Under the pieces are notes generated by a model. It worked only from the letters and a program-made list of their open reading frames with translations, ran no database searches and had not been told where the DNA came from. Both the position numbers and the translations under genes were made by a program. Of a DNA stretch of 64,000 nucleotides, positions 33,583-42,007 are shown in pieces. The DNA is from Stagnimonas sp965279705 (lineage in GTDB: Bacteria > Pseudomonadota > Gammaproteobacteria > Nevskiales > Nevskiaceae): contig OZ257257.1 in the NCBI GenBank assembly GCA_965279705.1, positions 372,001-436,000 on the forward strand, given 5' to 3'. How positions within the stretch are numbered: the first letter of the stretch is position 1; every line of letters starts with the position of its first letter.

Positions 33583-34784
33583 GAGTGCTTGCTGCGGTAG
33601 AGGGTGGCGATGTGTTCGACGAGGGCGCGTGCGGTATCGCGCTTGGGCGCACTGGCGATCTCGGCGCCGCCGCCTTGCCAGAACAGCGACAGCGCGTTGT
33701 CGTCAGCGCCAAAACCCTTGCCGTCGGCAACCGAGTTGGCGGCGACGAGATCGAGCTGCTTGCGGGCGAGCAGGGCTTGCGCGTGTTCGGCGAGGTTCTC
33801 GGTCTCTGCCGTGAACTCGACCATGAAAAGTTTGGGAAAGGCCTCGCGGACGCGCGCGAGCACATCGGGATTCTTGGTCAGCATCAGGCTCATGCTCTCG
33901 CCGGATTTCTTGATCTTCTCGGGCGCGATGTGGGTCGCGCGATAGTCGGCGGTGGCCGCAGCACCGATAAAAATCTGCGCTTCGGCCGCAACCGCCAGGC
34001 TCATGCCCAGCATTTGCTCGACGCTCTCGACATCGATGCGCGTCAGTCCCGCCGGCGTGTCGAGCTGGGTCGGGCCCGAGATCAGCGTGACCTTGGCGCC
34101 GCGCGCGACCAGGGCGGCGGCCACCGCATAGCCCTGTTTGCCGGACGAGCGGCTGGTGATGAAGCGCACCGGGTCGAGCGGCTCGCGGGTGGGTCCGGCG
34201 GTGACCACGGCATGCAGGCCCGTGAGGTCTTGCGGCGTGTTGAGGGCGGATGTGACAGCGTCGAAAATCATCTGGGGTTCCATCAGGCGGCCGTCGCCGG
34301 TTTCGCCACAGGCCTGTGCGCCCGAGCCGGGGCCGAGCGTGACGACGCCGCGCTTTTGCAGCGTCGCGATGTTGGCCTGACTCGCAGCGTGTGCCCACAT
34401 CAGGCGGTTCATGGCGGGGGCCACGAACAGCGGCTTGTCGGTGGCGAGACAGAGCGTGCTCAGCAGGTCATCGGCCATGCCCTGCGCCAGCTTGGCCAGC
34501 GTGTTGGCAGTGGCGGGTGCGATGAGAATCGCATCTGGCCAGCGGGCGAGTTCGATATGGCCCATCGCCGCCTCGTGCTGGGGGTCGAACAGCGCGCCGC
34601 GCGTCTCACGGCCGGTAAGGGCCTGAAAGGTCAGCGGGGTGATGAACTCGGCGGCATGCGCCGTCATCACCACCTGCACCTGCCAGCCGGCCTTTATGAA
34701 CAGGCGCGTGAGTTCCGCCGCCTTATAGGCGGCGATGCCGCCGGTGACGCCGAGCAGCAGTTTGGGGGGAGATGAAAGGTTCAT
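33579..34784 (-). CDS. coaBC: Bifunctional phosphopantothenoylcysteine decarboxylase/synthase
   Basis: A protein of 401 residues carrying both coenzyme A biosynthesis activities. The N-terminal CoaC half has LLLGVTGGIAAYKAAEL (flavin binding), the catalytic-His region MGHIEL, APAMNRLMW, and the GSGAQACGETGDGRLMEP clamp. The C-terminal CoaB half has VVTAGPTREPLDPVRFITSRSSGKQGYAVA and later KKSGESMSLMLTKNPDVL. The start at 34784 is chosen because the protein begins as in other members (MNLSSPPKLLLGV); a TACAAT box lies exactly 6 bases upstream and no ribosome site is present, suggesting a leaderless mRNA. It is divergent from lemA (68-base gap). Confidence 0.95.
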   Translation of the reverse strand: MNLSSPPKLLLGVTGGIAAYKAAELTRLFIKAGWQVQVVMTAHAAEFITPLTFQALTGRETRGALFDPQHEAAMGHIELARWPDAILIAPATANTLAKLAQGMADDLLSTLCLATDKPLFVAPAMNRLMWAHAASQANIATLQKRGVVTLGPGSGAQACGETGDGRLMEPQMIFDAVTSALNTPQDLTGLHAVVTAGPTREPLDPVRFITSRSSGKQGYAVAAALVARGAKVTLISGPTQLDTPAGLTRIDVESVEQMLGMSLAVAAEAQIFIGAAATADYRATHIAPEKIKKSGESMSLMLTKNPDVLARVREAFPKLFMVEFTAETENLAEHAQALLARKQLDLVAANSVADGKGFGADDNALSLFWQGGGAEIASAPKRDTARALVEHIATLYRSKHS

Positions 34785-34790
34785 GCGCCG

Positions 34791-34796
34791 ATTGTA
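34791..34796 (-). promoter_or_regulatory. Candidate -10 box of coaBC, leaderless arrangement
   Basis: Reading on the minus strand, TACAAT is followed by 6 bases and the coaBC ATG. No Shine-Dalgarno sequence fits between. A -35 box is not evident. Confidence 0.45.
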
Positions 34797-34852
34797 AGAG
34801 CTGAACAAGTTCCGGCTATTCTCTGAGCACACCACAAAAAGGGAGTGGGACC

Positions 34853-35437
34853 ATGTCCGCCATCATTTTCTTCGGCGTTATCGCCGTTCTCGTGTTCTTC
34901 GTCATCGGCATTTACAACAGTCTGGTGACTTCGCGGAACGGCTACAAGAACGCCTTTTCGCAAATTGATGTCCAGTTGCAGCGCCGCTACGACCTCATCC
35001 CCAATCTGGTCGAAACCGCCAAGGGCTACATCGCCCACGAGCGGGAAACGCTCGAAGCCGTGATTGCCGCGCGCGGCGGTGCCTTGGGTGCGCTCAAGGC
35101 CGCACAGGCCAACCCGGGCGACCCGGCGGCGATGAAGCAGCTTTCGGGGGCCGAAGGCGCGCTGACCGGGGCACTCAACAAGTTGCAGGTGACGGTGGAG
35201 GCTTACCCCGACCTCAAAGCCAACCAGAACATGATGCAGCTGAGCGAGGAGCTCTCCAGCACCGAGAACCGCATCGCCTTCGCCCGGCAGGCCTACAACG
35301 ACGGCGTGATGAGCTACAACAACAAGCGCGAAGTGTTCCCCAACAACTTCATCGCCGGCATGTTCAGCTTCTCGGCGGCGGAATCGCTGGAGCTTGAGGA
35401 GCCGGCGGCGCGCAAGACCGTGAAGGTGCAGTTCTAA
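34853..35437 (+). CDS. lemA: LemA family membrane protein
   Basis: A protein of 194 residues: one N-terminal membrane segment (IIFFGVIAVLVFFVIGIYNSL) followed by a helical-bundle domain with the LemA hallmarks NAFSQIDVQLQRRYDLIPNLV, AYPDLKANQNMMQL, and ENRIAFARQAYNDGVMSYNN. LemA proteins are widespread and of unclear function, and are frequently next to an M48 (HtpX-like) protease, as here, where the protease follows after 25 bases. A good AGGGAGTGGG ribosome site precedes the ATG. The pair probably works in membrane-protein quality control. It is inserted between coaBC and radC, which are neighbours in many Gammaproteobacteria. Confidence 0.92.
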   Translation: MSAIIFFGVIAVLVFFVIGIYNSLVTSRNGYKNAFSQIDVQLQRRYDLIPNLVETAKGYIAHERETLEAVIAARGGALGALKAAQANPGDPAAMKQLSGAEGALTGALNKLQVTVEAYPDLKANQNMMQLSEELSSTENRIAFARQAYNDGVMSYNNKREVFPNNFIAGMFSFSAAESLELEEPAARKTVKVQF

Positions 35438-35462
35438 AGCGTCGCGTGCGGCAGACGCCGCC

Positions 35463-37361
35463 ATGAATTTTTTTGAGCATCAGGCTAAAGCGCGCGCCCA
35501 ATCGCGCTGGATGATCTGGGCGTTCGCCCTCTCGGTGCTGCTCACGGTCGCTGGTGTGATGGCGATCATGGCTGTGGCGCTGGCTTTCGGCACCGCGCAG
35601 AAAGTCACGCTGGAAGACGCCGCCCTGCCGCATCTGCCCGTGCTGATCGCCGTCGGGCTGGGCGTGGCGGTGGTGATCGGTCTCGGCAGCCTCTACAAGA
35701 TCGCGCGTCTCAAATCAGGCGGCGGTGCGGTGGCAGTGAGCCTCGGTGGCGTGCTGGTGCCACCGGAAACCCGCGAGCCACGCCTGCGTCGCCTGCGCAA
35801 TGTGGTGGAGGAAATCGCTATCGCCTCCGGCGTGCCGGTGCCACAGATCTATGTGCTGGAGCGCGAGGCGGGCATCAACGCGTTTGCCGCCGGTTACGCA
35901 CCCGCCGATGCGGCAGTGACGGTGACGCGCGGCGCTCTGGAAAAACTCAGCCGCGATGAGCTGCAGGGCGTGATCGCCCACGAGTTCAGCCATGTGCTCA
36001 ACGGCGACATGCGCATCAACATTCGTCTGATGGGGCTGATCTTTGGCCTGTTGGTGATCCATATCATCGGCCGCGAGATCGTCGCCAACACGCCGCGCGG
36101 CGGCAAGCGCGGGCCGACGCTCGCAGTGCTCGGGTTCGGACTGATGGCCGTGGGTGGCATTGGCATGCTGTGCGGGCGGCTGATCAAGGCGCGGCTGTCG
36201 CGCCAGCGCGAATATCTGGCCGATGCCAGCGCGGTGCAGTTCACCCGGCAAACCGGCGGCATTGCCGGGGCGCTGAAAAAGATTGCGGGCATCGACACCG
36301 GCAGCAGGCTCGACGCGCAAAAAGGCGAGGAGATCAGCCACATGCTGTTCGGCGATGGCGTCGGCTACTCGGCGCTGTTCGCCACGCACCCGCCGCTGGT
36401 CGACCGCATCCAGCGCATCGAGCCGCAGTTCAAGCTGGCTTCGATCAAGGCCCAGGCTGAGCAGTGGAACGACCCGGGCTTTTACAGCGATGCCGGCGAC
36501 GAGGGACCGGTGAAGTTCATGGCCACCGCGACGCGCGGGGTCACGCCCGCGGCGGTGGTCTCGCAGGTCGGCCATCCGGGCGCGGACGACTACCGCTATG
36601 CCGAGACGCTCAACGCCACCATCCCGCTGGTGCTGCGCGATGCGGCGCAGTCCGATGCCGATGCGCCCGCCGTGCTACTGGCACTGCTGATGGATGGTGA
36701 TGCGGTCATCGCTAGCCAGCAACGCGAAGCCATCGCCAAGGTGCGCGGCGCGGTGGAGGCCGCGAGAGTCGCCGTGCTGCATCAAAGCACCGAGAACCTG
36801 CATGCGGCACTGCGGCTGCCGCTGGCCGCCCTCGCCTTTCCCACCTTGCGGGCGCGACCGCCGGCTGAGTTGATGGCACTGCAAATGCTGGTGAGCATTC
36901 TCGCCAAGGCCGATGGCCGCATCGGCGCTTTCGAGTTCGTGCTGGCGCGCCTGCTCGCCGTGCAGCTGGGCGATTGGCTGTCGCCCGCTGCGGCCAGCAG
37001 CAGCGGCAACAAGAAGCTGGTCGAGATGCAGGATGAAGCTGCACTGCTGCTCAGCGTGGTGGCGGATGCTGGTACCGCACGGGGTGACGAGGCGCGGCGT
37101 GCCTTTGCCGCAGGCTGGTCGCATCTCTGGCCGCAATCCACGCGCGCCGCCGCGCTGACACCGGATTGGCCTACCGCGCTGGACGACGCACTCAAGCGAC
37201 TCGACATGCTGATGCCGCTCGCCAAACAACTATTGGTCGAGGCGCTGGTGAAGACGCTGGCGCAGGATGGCCGCGTCACCGTCGGCGAGGCCGAGTTGCT
37301 GCGCGTCACCTGCGCCAGCCTGCACTGCCCCTTGCCGCCGGCGCTTTCGGGCAGCGCATGA
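35463..37361 (+). CDS. M48 family membrane metalloprotease with C-terminal TerB-like extension
   Basis: A protein of 632 residues, about twice the length of HtpX. Four membrane segments are visible (about 20-45, 58-78, 185-205, 222-240). The zinc motif HEFSHVLNGD is at residues 173-182 (His173, Glu174, His177), with the third ligand region ADASAVQFTRQ around 250. Residues ~335-632 are an extra cytoplasmic part; its end (LVSILAKADGRIGAFEF and LVKTLAQDGRVTVGEAELL) resembles TerB-type helical modules with acidic D-G-R-x-x-x-x-E turns. It is paired with lemA. A role in degrading damaged membrane proteins is inferred from HtpX; the TerB-like part may sense metal or bind a partner. Confidence 0.85.
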   Translation: MNFFEHQAKARAQSRWMIWAFALSVLLTVAGVMAIMAVALAFGTAQKVTLEDAALPHLPVLIAVGLGVAVVIGLGSLYKIARLKSGGGAVAVSLGGVLVPPETREPRLRRLRNVVEEIAIASGVPVPQIYVLEREAGINAFAAGYAPADAAVTVTRGALEKLSRDELQGVIAHEFSHVLNGDMRINIRLMGLIFGLLVIHIIGREIVANTPRGGKRGPTLAVLGFGLMAVGGIGMLCGRLIKARLSRQREYLADASAVQFTRQTGGIAGALKKIAGIDTGSRLDAQKGEEISHMLFGDGVGYSALFATHPPLVDRIQRIEPQFKLASIKAQAEQWNDPGFYSDAGDEGPVKFMATATRGVTPAAVVSQVGHPGADDYRYAETLNATIPLVLRDAAQSDADAPAVLLALLMDGDAVIASQQREAIAKVRGAVEAARVAVLHQSTENLHAALRLPLAALAFPTLRARPPAELMALQMLVSILAKADGRIGAFEFVLARLLAVQLGDWLSPAAASSSGNKKLVEMQDEAALLLSVVADAGTARGDEARRAFAAGWSHLWPQSTRAAALTPDWPTALDDALKRLDMLMPLAKQLLVEALVKTLAQDGRVTVGEAELLRVTCASLHCPLPPALSGSA

Positions 37362-37368
37362 GCGGGCC

Positions 37369-38046
37369 ATGACATCCATCAGCGACTGGCCCGAAGACGA
37401 GCGCCCGCGCGAGCGGCTGCTGGCGCGCGGTGCCGCAGGTCTCTCCGATGCCGAGCTTTTGGCGATCTTTCTGCGCACCGGCATTGCCGGCCGCAGCGCG
37501 GTCGATCTGGCGCGCGATCTTCTGCAAGAGTTCGGCGGTCTTCGCGCGCTGCTCAAGGCGAGTCAGACCGACTTCAGTCGCGCCAAGGGTCTAGGCCCCG
37601 CCAAGTACGCGCAGCTACAAGCCGTGCTCGAACTTGCGCGCCGTCATCTGGCCGAAGAGCTGCCCGAGCGTGATGTGCTCAACGAGCCTTCGGCGATGCG
37701 CCGCTATCTCATCGCCCGCCTGCGCGAAGAACCGCAGGAAGTGTTTCTGGGCCTGTTTCTCGATACGCAGCTCAAGCTCATCGCCAGCGAGGAACTCGCG
37801 CGGGGCAGCATCAGTGCCGCACAGGTCTACCCGCGCGAAGTGGTGAAAACCGCACTGCGGCTGGGTGCGAGCGCGGTAGTGTTTGCGCACAATCATCCTT
37901 CAGGCCATCCGTTGCCGAGTCTGCAGGACAAGCTGCTCACCGAGCGTCTTAAAGCCGCACTGGCGACGGTGGATGTGCGGCTGATCGACCACTTTGTGGT
38001 GGGCGAGGGCGAGCCGGTTTCGCTGGCGGCGATGGGCTGGGTTTGA
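37369..38046 (+). CDS. radC: RadC family JAMM/MPN+ protein
   Basis: A protein of 225 residues. The N-terminal helix-hairpin-helix region (SDAELLAIFLRTGIAGRSAVDLARDLL) precedes a JAB/MPN+ metalloprotease-like domain with its zinc signature HNHPSGHPLPSLQD. Despite the name, a DNA-repair role for chromosomal RadC is not supported in E. coli, and the biochemical function is unsettled. The ATG at 37369 lies 7 bases after the protease stop, so the longer reading frame starting at 37267 (inside the protease gene) is rejected. Position before rpmB-rpmG matches the classic dfp-radC-rpmBG neighbourhood. Confidence 0.93.
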   Translation: MTSISDWPEDERPRERLLARGAAGLSDAELLAIFLRTGIAGRSAVDLARDLLQEFGGLRALLKASQTDFSRAKGLGPAKYAQLQAVLELARRHLAEELPERDVLNEPSAMRRYLIARLREEPQEVFLGLFLDTQLKLIASEELARGSISAAQVYPREVVKTALRLGASAVVFAHNHPSGHPLPSLQDKLLTERLKAALATVDVRLIDHFVVGEGEPVSLAAMGWV

Positions 38047-38064
38047 GTGCCAACTGGGTAATCC

Positions 38065-38093
38065 TTGACCGAACCGGGATGCGCCGCTATTCT
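38065..38093 (+). promoter_or_regulatory. Sigma-70 type promoter for rpmB-rpmG
   Basis: TTGACC (38065-38070) and TATTCT (38088-38093) are separated by exactly 17 bases. Transcription would start near 38100, giving a ~60-base leader before rpmB. This is the best promoter match in the window. Confidence 0.75.
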
Positions 38094-38162
38094 TCGCGCC
38101 CTTTTTGTGTGTCCGGCGTTCTGCCGTCACCGCGAACGTTCCGGCCCGAGTCCATACAAGCC

Positions 38163-38399
38163 ATGTCCAAAGTCTGCCAAGTCACCGGCAAAAAGCCGAT
38201 GGTGGGAAATACCGTTTCCCACTCCAACGTCAAGAAGAAGACCCGCTTCCTGCCGAACCTGCACACCCACCGCTTCTGGATCGAGGCCGAAAAGCGCTTC
38301 ATCAAGCTGCGCGTTTCCAACCACGGCCTGCGCATCATAGACAAGAAGGGCATTGAGCCCGTGCTCGCCGAACTCGCCGCTCGCGGCGAAAAGTTCTAA
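38163..38399 (+). CDS. rpmB: 50S ribosomal protein bL28
   Basis: A protein of 78 residues, the standard bL28 length, beginning MSKVCQVTGKKPMVGN and containing the typical THRFWIEAEKRFIKLRVSNHG core and GLRIIDKKGIEPVL. It is a component of the large ribosomal subunit. The ATG at 38163 is used; an open frame reaching back to 38043 crosses the promoter and is rejected. rpmG follows 11 bases after the stop, and the two form an operon ending in a strong terminator. Confidence 0.97.
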   Translation: MSKVCQVTGKKPMVGNTVSHSNVKKKTRFLPNLHTHRFWIEAEKRFIKLRVSNHGLRIIDKKGIEPVLAELAARGEKF

Positions 38400-38410
38400 G
38401 GAGCTGACCC

Positions 38411-38584
38411 ATGGCCGCCAAGAAAAAAGACAACGAAAAGATCAAGCTGGTTTCGACCGCTGATACTGGTTACTTCTACACCACGAAGAAGAACCGCAAG
38501 AACACGCCTGAGAAGTTCGAGTTCAAGAAATACGATCCGGTCGTGCGCAAGCATGTGCTGTTCAAGGAAGCGAAAATCAAATAA
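38411..38584 (+). CDS. rpmG: 50S ribosomal protein bL33
   Basis: A protein of 57 residues: MAAKKKDNEKIKLVSTADTG, then YFYTTKKNRKNTPEKFEFKKYDPVVRKHVLFKEAKIK in its usual order (given here in two parts, with the second part showing the TTKKNR and KKYDP hallmarks). The Cys residues of zinc-binding bL33 are absent, so this is the zinc-independent C-minus form. AAGGAGCTGACCC before the ATG supplies the ribosome site. A Rho-independent terminator follows 19 bases downstream. Confidence 0.96.
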   Translation: MAAKKKDNEKIKLVSTADTGYFYTTKKNRKNTPEKFEFKKYDPVVRKHVLFKEAKIK

Positions 38585-38603
38585 GGCTCGCCTTTATTTG
38601 ATG

Positions 38604-38632
38604 GAAAAAGCCCGCCGCGTGCGGGCTTTTTC
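38604..38632 (+). terminator. Rho-independent terminator after rpmG
   Basis: GAAAAAGCCCGC pairs with GCGGGCTTTTTC around a CGCGT loop (12-bp perfect stem), with a T-run in the 3' arm. It ends the rpmB-rpmG transcript. The A-run of the 5' arm could also make it work in the opposite direction. Confidence 0.9.
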
Positions 38633-38644
38633 GTGTCTGTCGAT

Positions 38645-38650
38645 TACCAT
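38645..38650 (+). promoter_or_regulatory. Candidate -10 box of mgtE
   Basis: TACCAT lies 7 bases before the mgtE ATG at 38658, with no Shine-Dalgarno sequence between. Because a strong terminator precedes it, mgtE needs its own promoter; the -35 region is unclear. Confidence 0.35.
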
Positions 38651-38657
38651 CGCGGCC

Positions 38658-40103
38658 ATGTCCGATACCGCGCAAGAGCGCCTCCACCACAGTCACCTCG
38701 AACGCGCACGCGAACAGATCATTGATCTGCTGACGCGGCAGCAGGTCGAGCGCGAGCTGGTGAGTCGCTCCGAGGTCTCGAAACAGGACGTCGTCGCCCA
38801 GCTTGTCGCCCGTCAGCAGCAGGCCGCATTGGAGACCAAGCTGGCGCAGCTGCACCCGGCCGACATCGCTTTCATCCTCGAAGCCCTGCCGCCCGACGTG
38901 CGCGAAACGGCCTGGGGCCTGGTGCGGCCGGATCGTCGCGGTGCCGTGCTGCTGGAAACCAACGAGGCGGTGTTGCGCGCGTTGTTGGGCGACATGCGGC
39001 CGGAAGAAATCGCTGCCGTCGTGCGCCATCTCGACAGCGATGACATCGCCGAGCTGCTCACCGAGCTGCCCGAAGAGCTGAGCCAGGCCGTGCTGGTACG
39101 GCTCGACAGCGACGACCAGGCCGAGGTGCGTTCGGTGCTGTCCTTCCCCGAAGGCAGCGTCGGTTCGATGATGGATCTGGACTTTCTCTCGATTCGCGAA
39201 GATGCCTCGATGGAGGCGGTGCTGCGCCTGCTGCGTCGCCAGAAGAAGCTGCCGGCTGAGATCAATCAGCTTATCGTCATCGATCGCGGCGGTCATCTAC
39301 GCGGCGTGCTCTCGCTCGACCAGCTGCTGCTATCAGACCCCGAAAAAGAGGTACGCGAGGTGATGACCGCAGATCCGACTTTTTTCTACACTGGCGATGA
39401 CATCGACGATGCGGTGAGCGCGTTCGAGAAATACGATCTCATCAGTGCGCCGGTGGTCAATCTGCACAAGCAGGTGGTGGGACGCATTCCGGTGGATGCC
39501 GTGGTTGACGCCATCAAGGCGCGTGCCCAAAGCGAGTCGCTGCGACAAGTGGGTTTGCGCGAGGAAGAAGACCTGTTTGCGCCCGTGATAGCGAGTGCGA
39601 AAAATCGCTGGCCCTGGTTGGCCCTGAATCTGCTCACGGCCTTCATCGCTTCGCGCGTGATCGGCGCGTTTGAAGACATCATCGTGCAGCTCGTCTCGCT
39701 CGCCGCCCTCATGCCTATCGTGGCGAGCATCGGCGGCAACACAGGCAACCAGACGGTGGCACTCGTCATTCGCGGCATCGCGCTCGATCAGCTCGGCCCC
39801 ACCCAGCTGCGCAAGATGTTCAGCAAAGAATTCGGCATCGCCACCGTCAACGGCGCGCTGTGGGGCACGGTGCTCGGTGTGGTGACGCTGGTGCTGTATC
39901 AAAACCTGCCGCTGTCGGTGGTGATTGCGGTGGCAGTGCTGCTCAACCTCTGGGTTGCCGCCGCTGCCGGCGTACTGATCCCGCTGACGCTGCAACGCTT
40001 CGGGCGCGACCCGGTGATGGGGTCGAGTGTGCTGCTGACGGCCTTCACCGACAGCATGGGCTTTTTCATTTTCCTGGCGCTCGCAGCCGTTTTTCTGGTG
40101 TGA
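38658..40103 (+). CDS. mgtE: MgtE family magnesium transporter
   Basis: A protein of 481 residues with the complete MgtE plan: an N-terminal superhelical domain (LHPADIAFILEALPPDVRETAW and the DSDDIAELLTELPEEL repeats), two CBS domains (~175-300, including VREVMTADPTFFY and DAVSAFEKYDLISAPVV), and five membrane helices from ~320 with the pore motif LMPIVASIGGNTGNQT. MgtE channels are gated by Mg2+ binding in the cytoplasmic part. The start MSDTAQERL at 38658 is the first ATG after the rpmG terminator; the ORF extending to 38553 overlaps that terminator and is rejected. Confidence 0.95.
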   Translation: MSDTAQERLHHSHLERAREQIIDLLTRQQVERELVSRSEVSKQDVVAQLVARQQQAALETKLAQLHPADIAFILEALPPDVRETAWGLVRPDRRGAVLLETNEAVLRALLGDMRPEEIAAVVRHLDSDDIAELLTELPEELSQAVLVRLDSDDQAEVRSVLSFPEGSVGSMMDLDFLSIREDASMEAVLRLLRRQKKLPAEINQLIVIDRGGHLRGVLSLDQLLLSDPEKEVREVMTADPTFFYTGDDIDDAVSAFEKYDLISAPVVNLHKQVVGRIPVDAVVDAIKARAQSESLRQVGLREEEDLFAPVIASAKNRWPWLALNLLTAFIASRVIGAFEDIIVQLVSLAALMPIVASIGGNTGNQTVALVIRGIALDQLGPTQLRKMFSKEFGIATVNGALWGTVLGVVTLVLYQNLPLSVVIAVAVLLNLWVAAAAGVLIPLTLQRFGRDPVMGSSVLLTAFTDSMGFFIFLALAAVFLV

Positions 40104-40130
40104 GCCATCGTCGCGATTGCGCGAGCTTCA

Positions 40131-40159
40131 TTGAAGCGCCATGCCTTGCGCCCTATCCT
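40131..40159 (+). promoter_or_regulatory. Promoter of mtnB-mtnD-mtnC
   Basis: TTGAAG (40131-40136) and TATCCT (40154-40159) with a 17-base spacer. The predicted transcription start falls at or next to the mtnB ATG (40168), so the message would be leaderless or nearly so. Confidence 0.6.
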
Positions 40160-40167
40160 TCGCGGCC

Positions 40168-40779
40168 ATGATCGATACCACCACCATCGCCACGTACGCC
40201 CAGCAGATGATTGCTGCGGGTGAGATGTTTCACGCGCGGGGCTGGGTGCCCGCCACCGGCGGTAATTTCTCGGTGCGGCTCAGCCCAGAGCAAGTGCTCA
40301 TCACCGCCAGCGGCAATCACAAGGGCGAGCTGCGGGAGGCGCACTTCCTCGTCGCCACACTCGACGGCAAGCCGCTGGAAGCTGGTCGCAAGGCGAGCTA
40401 TGAGACGCTGCTGCACATGCAGATTTATCAGCGCGTGCCCGCGGCAGGGGCAGTACTGCACGTTCACACCACGGCCAACACACTGCTGTCTCGCCGCTAT
40501 TCGCAGATCGCGCTCACCAACTACGAGCTGCTCAAGGTGTTGCCTGGCGCGCCAGACCCGCAGACACAAGTGCATATTCCGGTGTTCGCCAACGATCAGG
40601 ACATCGCCCGCTTGAGTGCAACCGTGGATGCCCACATGGTCAAGGTGCCCACGACGCCGGCCTATCTCATCGCCGGTCACGGCCTCTATGCCTGGGGTAA
40701 GGATGTGGCCGAGGCGCGGCATCGCGTCGAGGCCATCGAGTTCATGTTGGAGTGTCACTTACGAGAGCTTTCGCTATGA
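40168..40779 (+). CDS. mtnB: Methylthioribulose-1-phosphate dehydratase
   Basis: A protein of 203 residues of the class II aldolase/adducin fold. It dehydrates 5-methylthioribulose-1-phosphate in methionine salvage. Visible motifs are GWVPATGGNFSVRL, ITASGNHKGEL, and the zinc site VLHVHTTANTLL, with LIAGHGLYAWGKDVAEARHRVEAIEF near the end, where the third zinc-ligand His lies. The ATG at 40168 directly follows the predicted promoter; an upstream ATG at 40141 lies inside the promoter. The stop overlaps mtnD by 4 bases. mtnA and the upstream nucleosidase are not in the window. Confidence 0.95.
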   Translation: MIDTTTIATYAQQMIAAGEMFHARGWVPATGGNFSVRLSPEQVLITASGNHKGELREAHFLVATLDGKPLEAGRKASYETLLHMQIYQRVPAAGAVLHVHTTANTLLSRRYSQIALTNYELLKVLPGAPDPQTQVHIPVFANDQDIARLSATVDAHMVKVPTTPAYLIAGHGLYAWGKDVAEARHRVEAIEFMLECHLRELSL

Positions 40780-41330
40780 CCACCCTCACCATCACCCCCG
40801 ATAACGCACCCGATCAGGTGCTGCTGCACACGAGCGATTTCGACGTGATCCAGCGCGAGCTGGCTGCCATTGGCGTGCCGATGGAGCGTTGGACGGCGAC
40901 GGCCCAACTGGCACCCGACGCCGATCAAGCCACCGTGCTCAAGGCCTACGAAAAATCGGTGGCTGCGCTCAATGCGAAATACGGTTTTCAGAGTGTTGAT
41001 GTGATGGGCCTGCATCCCGCCCACGAGATGGCCACCACCGCACGCGGCAAGTTTCTGGCCGAGCACACGCACGACGACTTCGAGATCCGTTTCTTCGTCG
41101 ATGGCGCCGGTGTGTTCTACATCCGCAAGAACGGCAAGGTTTTTCAGACACTCTGCACCGCAGGCGATCTGCTGGAGCTGCCCGCCAACACCATGCACTG
41201 GTTCGACATGGGGCCCAAGCCCTTCTTCAAGGCCATTCGCTTTTTCACCAAGCCCGATGGCTGGGTGGGGCATTTCACGGGCGATGAGATTGGCAAGTCC
41301 TTCCCCGAATACGCCGGTGCCGGGGCGTGA
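40776..41330 (+). CDS. mtnD: Acireductone dioxygenase
   Basis: A protein of 184 residues of the cupin fold. It splits acireductone with O2 to give the keto-acid precursor of methionine (Fe form) or an off-pathway product with CO (Ni form). The metal ligands appear in EHTHDDFEIRFFVDG (His-x-His-x3-Glu) and later MHWFDMG (His). It overlaps mtnB upstream (ATGA) and mtnC downstream (GTGA) by 4 bases each, so the three enzymes are translationally coupled in pathway-related order. Confidence 0.96.
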   Translation: MTTLTITPDNAPDQVLLHTSDFDVIQRELAAIGVPMERWTATAQLAPDADQATVLKAYEKSVAALNAKYGFQSVDVMGLHPAHEMATTARGKFLAEHTHDDFEIRFFVDGAGVFYIRKNGKVFQTLCTAGDLLELPANTMHWFDMGPKPFFKAIRFFTKPDGWVGHFTGDEIGKSFPEYAGAGA

Positions 41331-42007
41331 GCATCAAGGCCATCGTCACCGATATCGAGGGCACCACGTCGTCGATCGACTTTGTGCATCAAACGCTCTT
41401 CCCCTACGCCAAGCTGCATCTGAGAGGGTTCCTGCGCGCCTGTGCGCGGCGGCCAGAGGTGGCGGTGCATGTGCATGCGGTTGCCGCCGAAGAAGGTCGC
41501 CAGCTGACGCTGGAAGACGCCGCAGACGTGCTCGAAGGCTGGATGACTGAGGACCGCAAGGCGACAGCGCTGAAAGCGCTGCAAGGCATGGTCTGGGCAC
41601 AGGGTTATGCGGCGGGCGAGTTGATTGGCCATGTATATGCTGACACGCCCGTGGCGCTTCGCCGCTGGTATGACGAGGGCTTGCAGCTGTATGTGTATTC
41701 CTCTGGATCGGTGGAGGCGCAGCAGCTCATCTTCGGCCACACCGAATACGGCGATCTCACACCACTGTTCAGTGGCTATTACGACACCCGCATTGGCGCT
41801 AAGCGCGAGGCTTCTGCCTATCGCGCCATCTTGGCCGACATTGGCTTGCACGGCGATGAGGTGCTGTTTCTCTCCGACATCGGCGAAGAGCTGGATGCCG
41901 CGCGTGAGGCGGGTTTGGCGACGACGCAATTGCTGCGTGATGCGAAAGCAAAACCTTTCCCGCATCACCCGGCTGCCAGCGATTTCTCCGAGATCAAACT
42001 GACTTAG
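41327..42007 (+). CDS. mtnC: Enolase-phosphatase E1
   Basis: A protein of 226 residues of the HAD superfamily. It enolises and then dephosphorylates 2,3-diketo-5-methylthiopentyl-1-phosphate, feeding MtnD. The HAD motifs are VTDIEGTTSSIDFVHQ (motif I, typical of MtnC), YSSGSVEAQQLIF (motif II), GAKREASAY (motif III Lys), and FLSDIGEELDAAREAG (motif IV). A GTG start at 41327 overlaps the mtnD stop. The 3' end overlaps the convergent peptidase gene by 4 bases. Confidence 0.96.
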   Translation: MSIKAIVTDIEGTTSSIDFVHQTLFPYAKLHLRGFLRACARRPEVAVHVHAVAAEEGRQLTLEDAADVLEGWMTEDRKATALKALQGMVWAQGYAAGELIGHVYADTPVALRRWYDEGLQLYVYSSGSVEAQQLIFGHTEYGDLTPLFSGYYDTRIGAKREASAYRAILADIGLHGDEVLFLSDIGEELDAAREAGLATTQLLRDAKAKPFPHHPAASDFSEIKLT

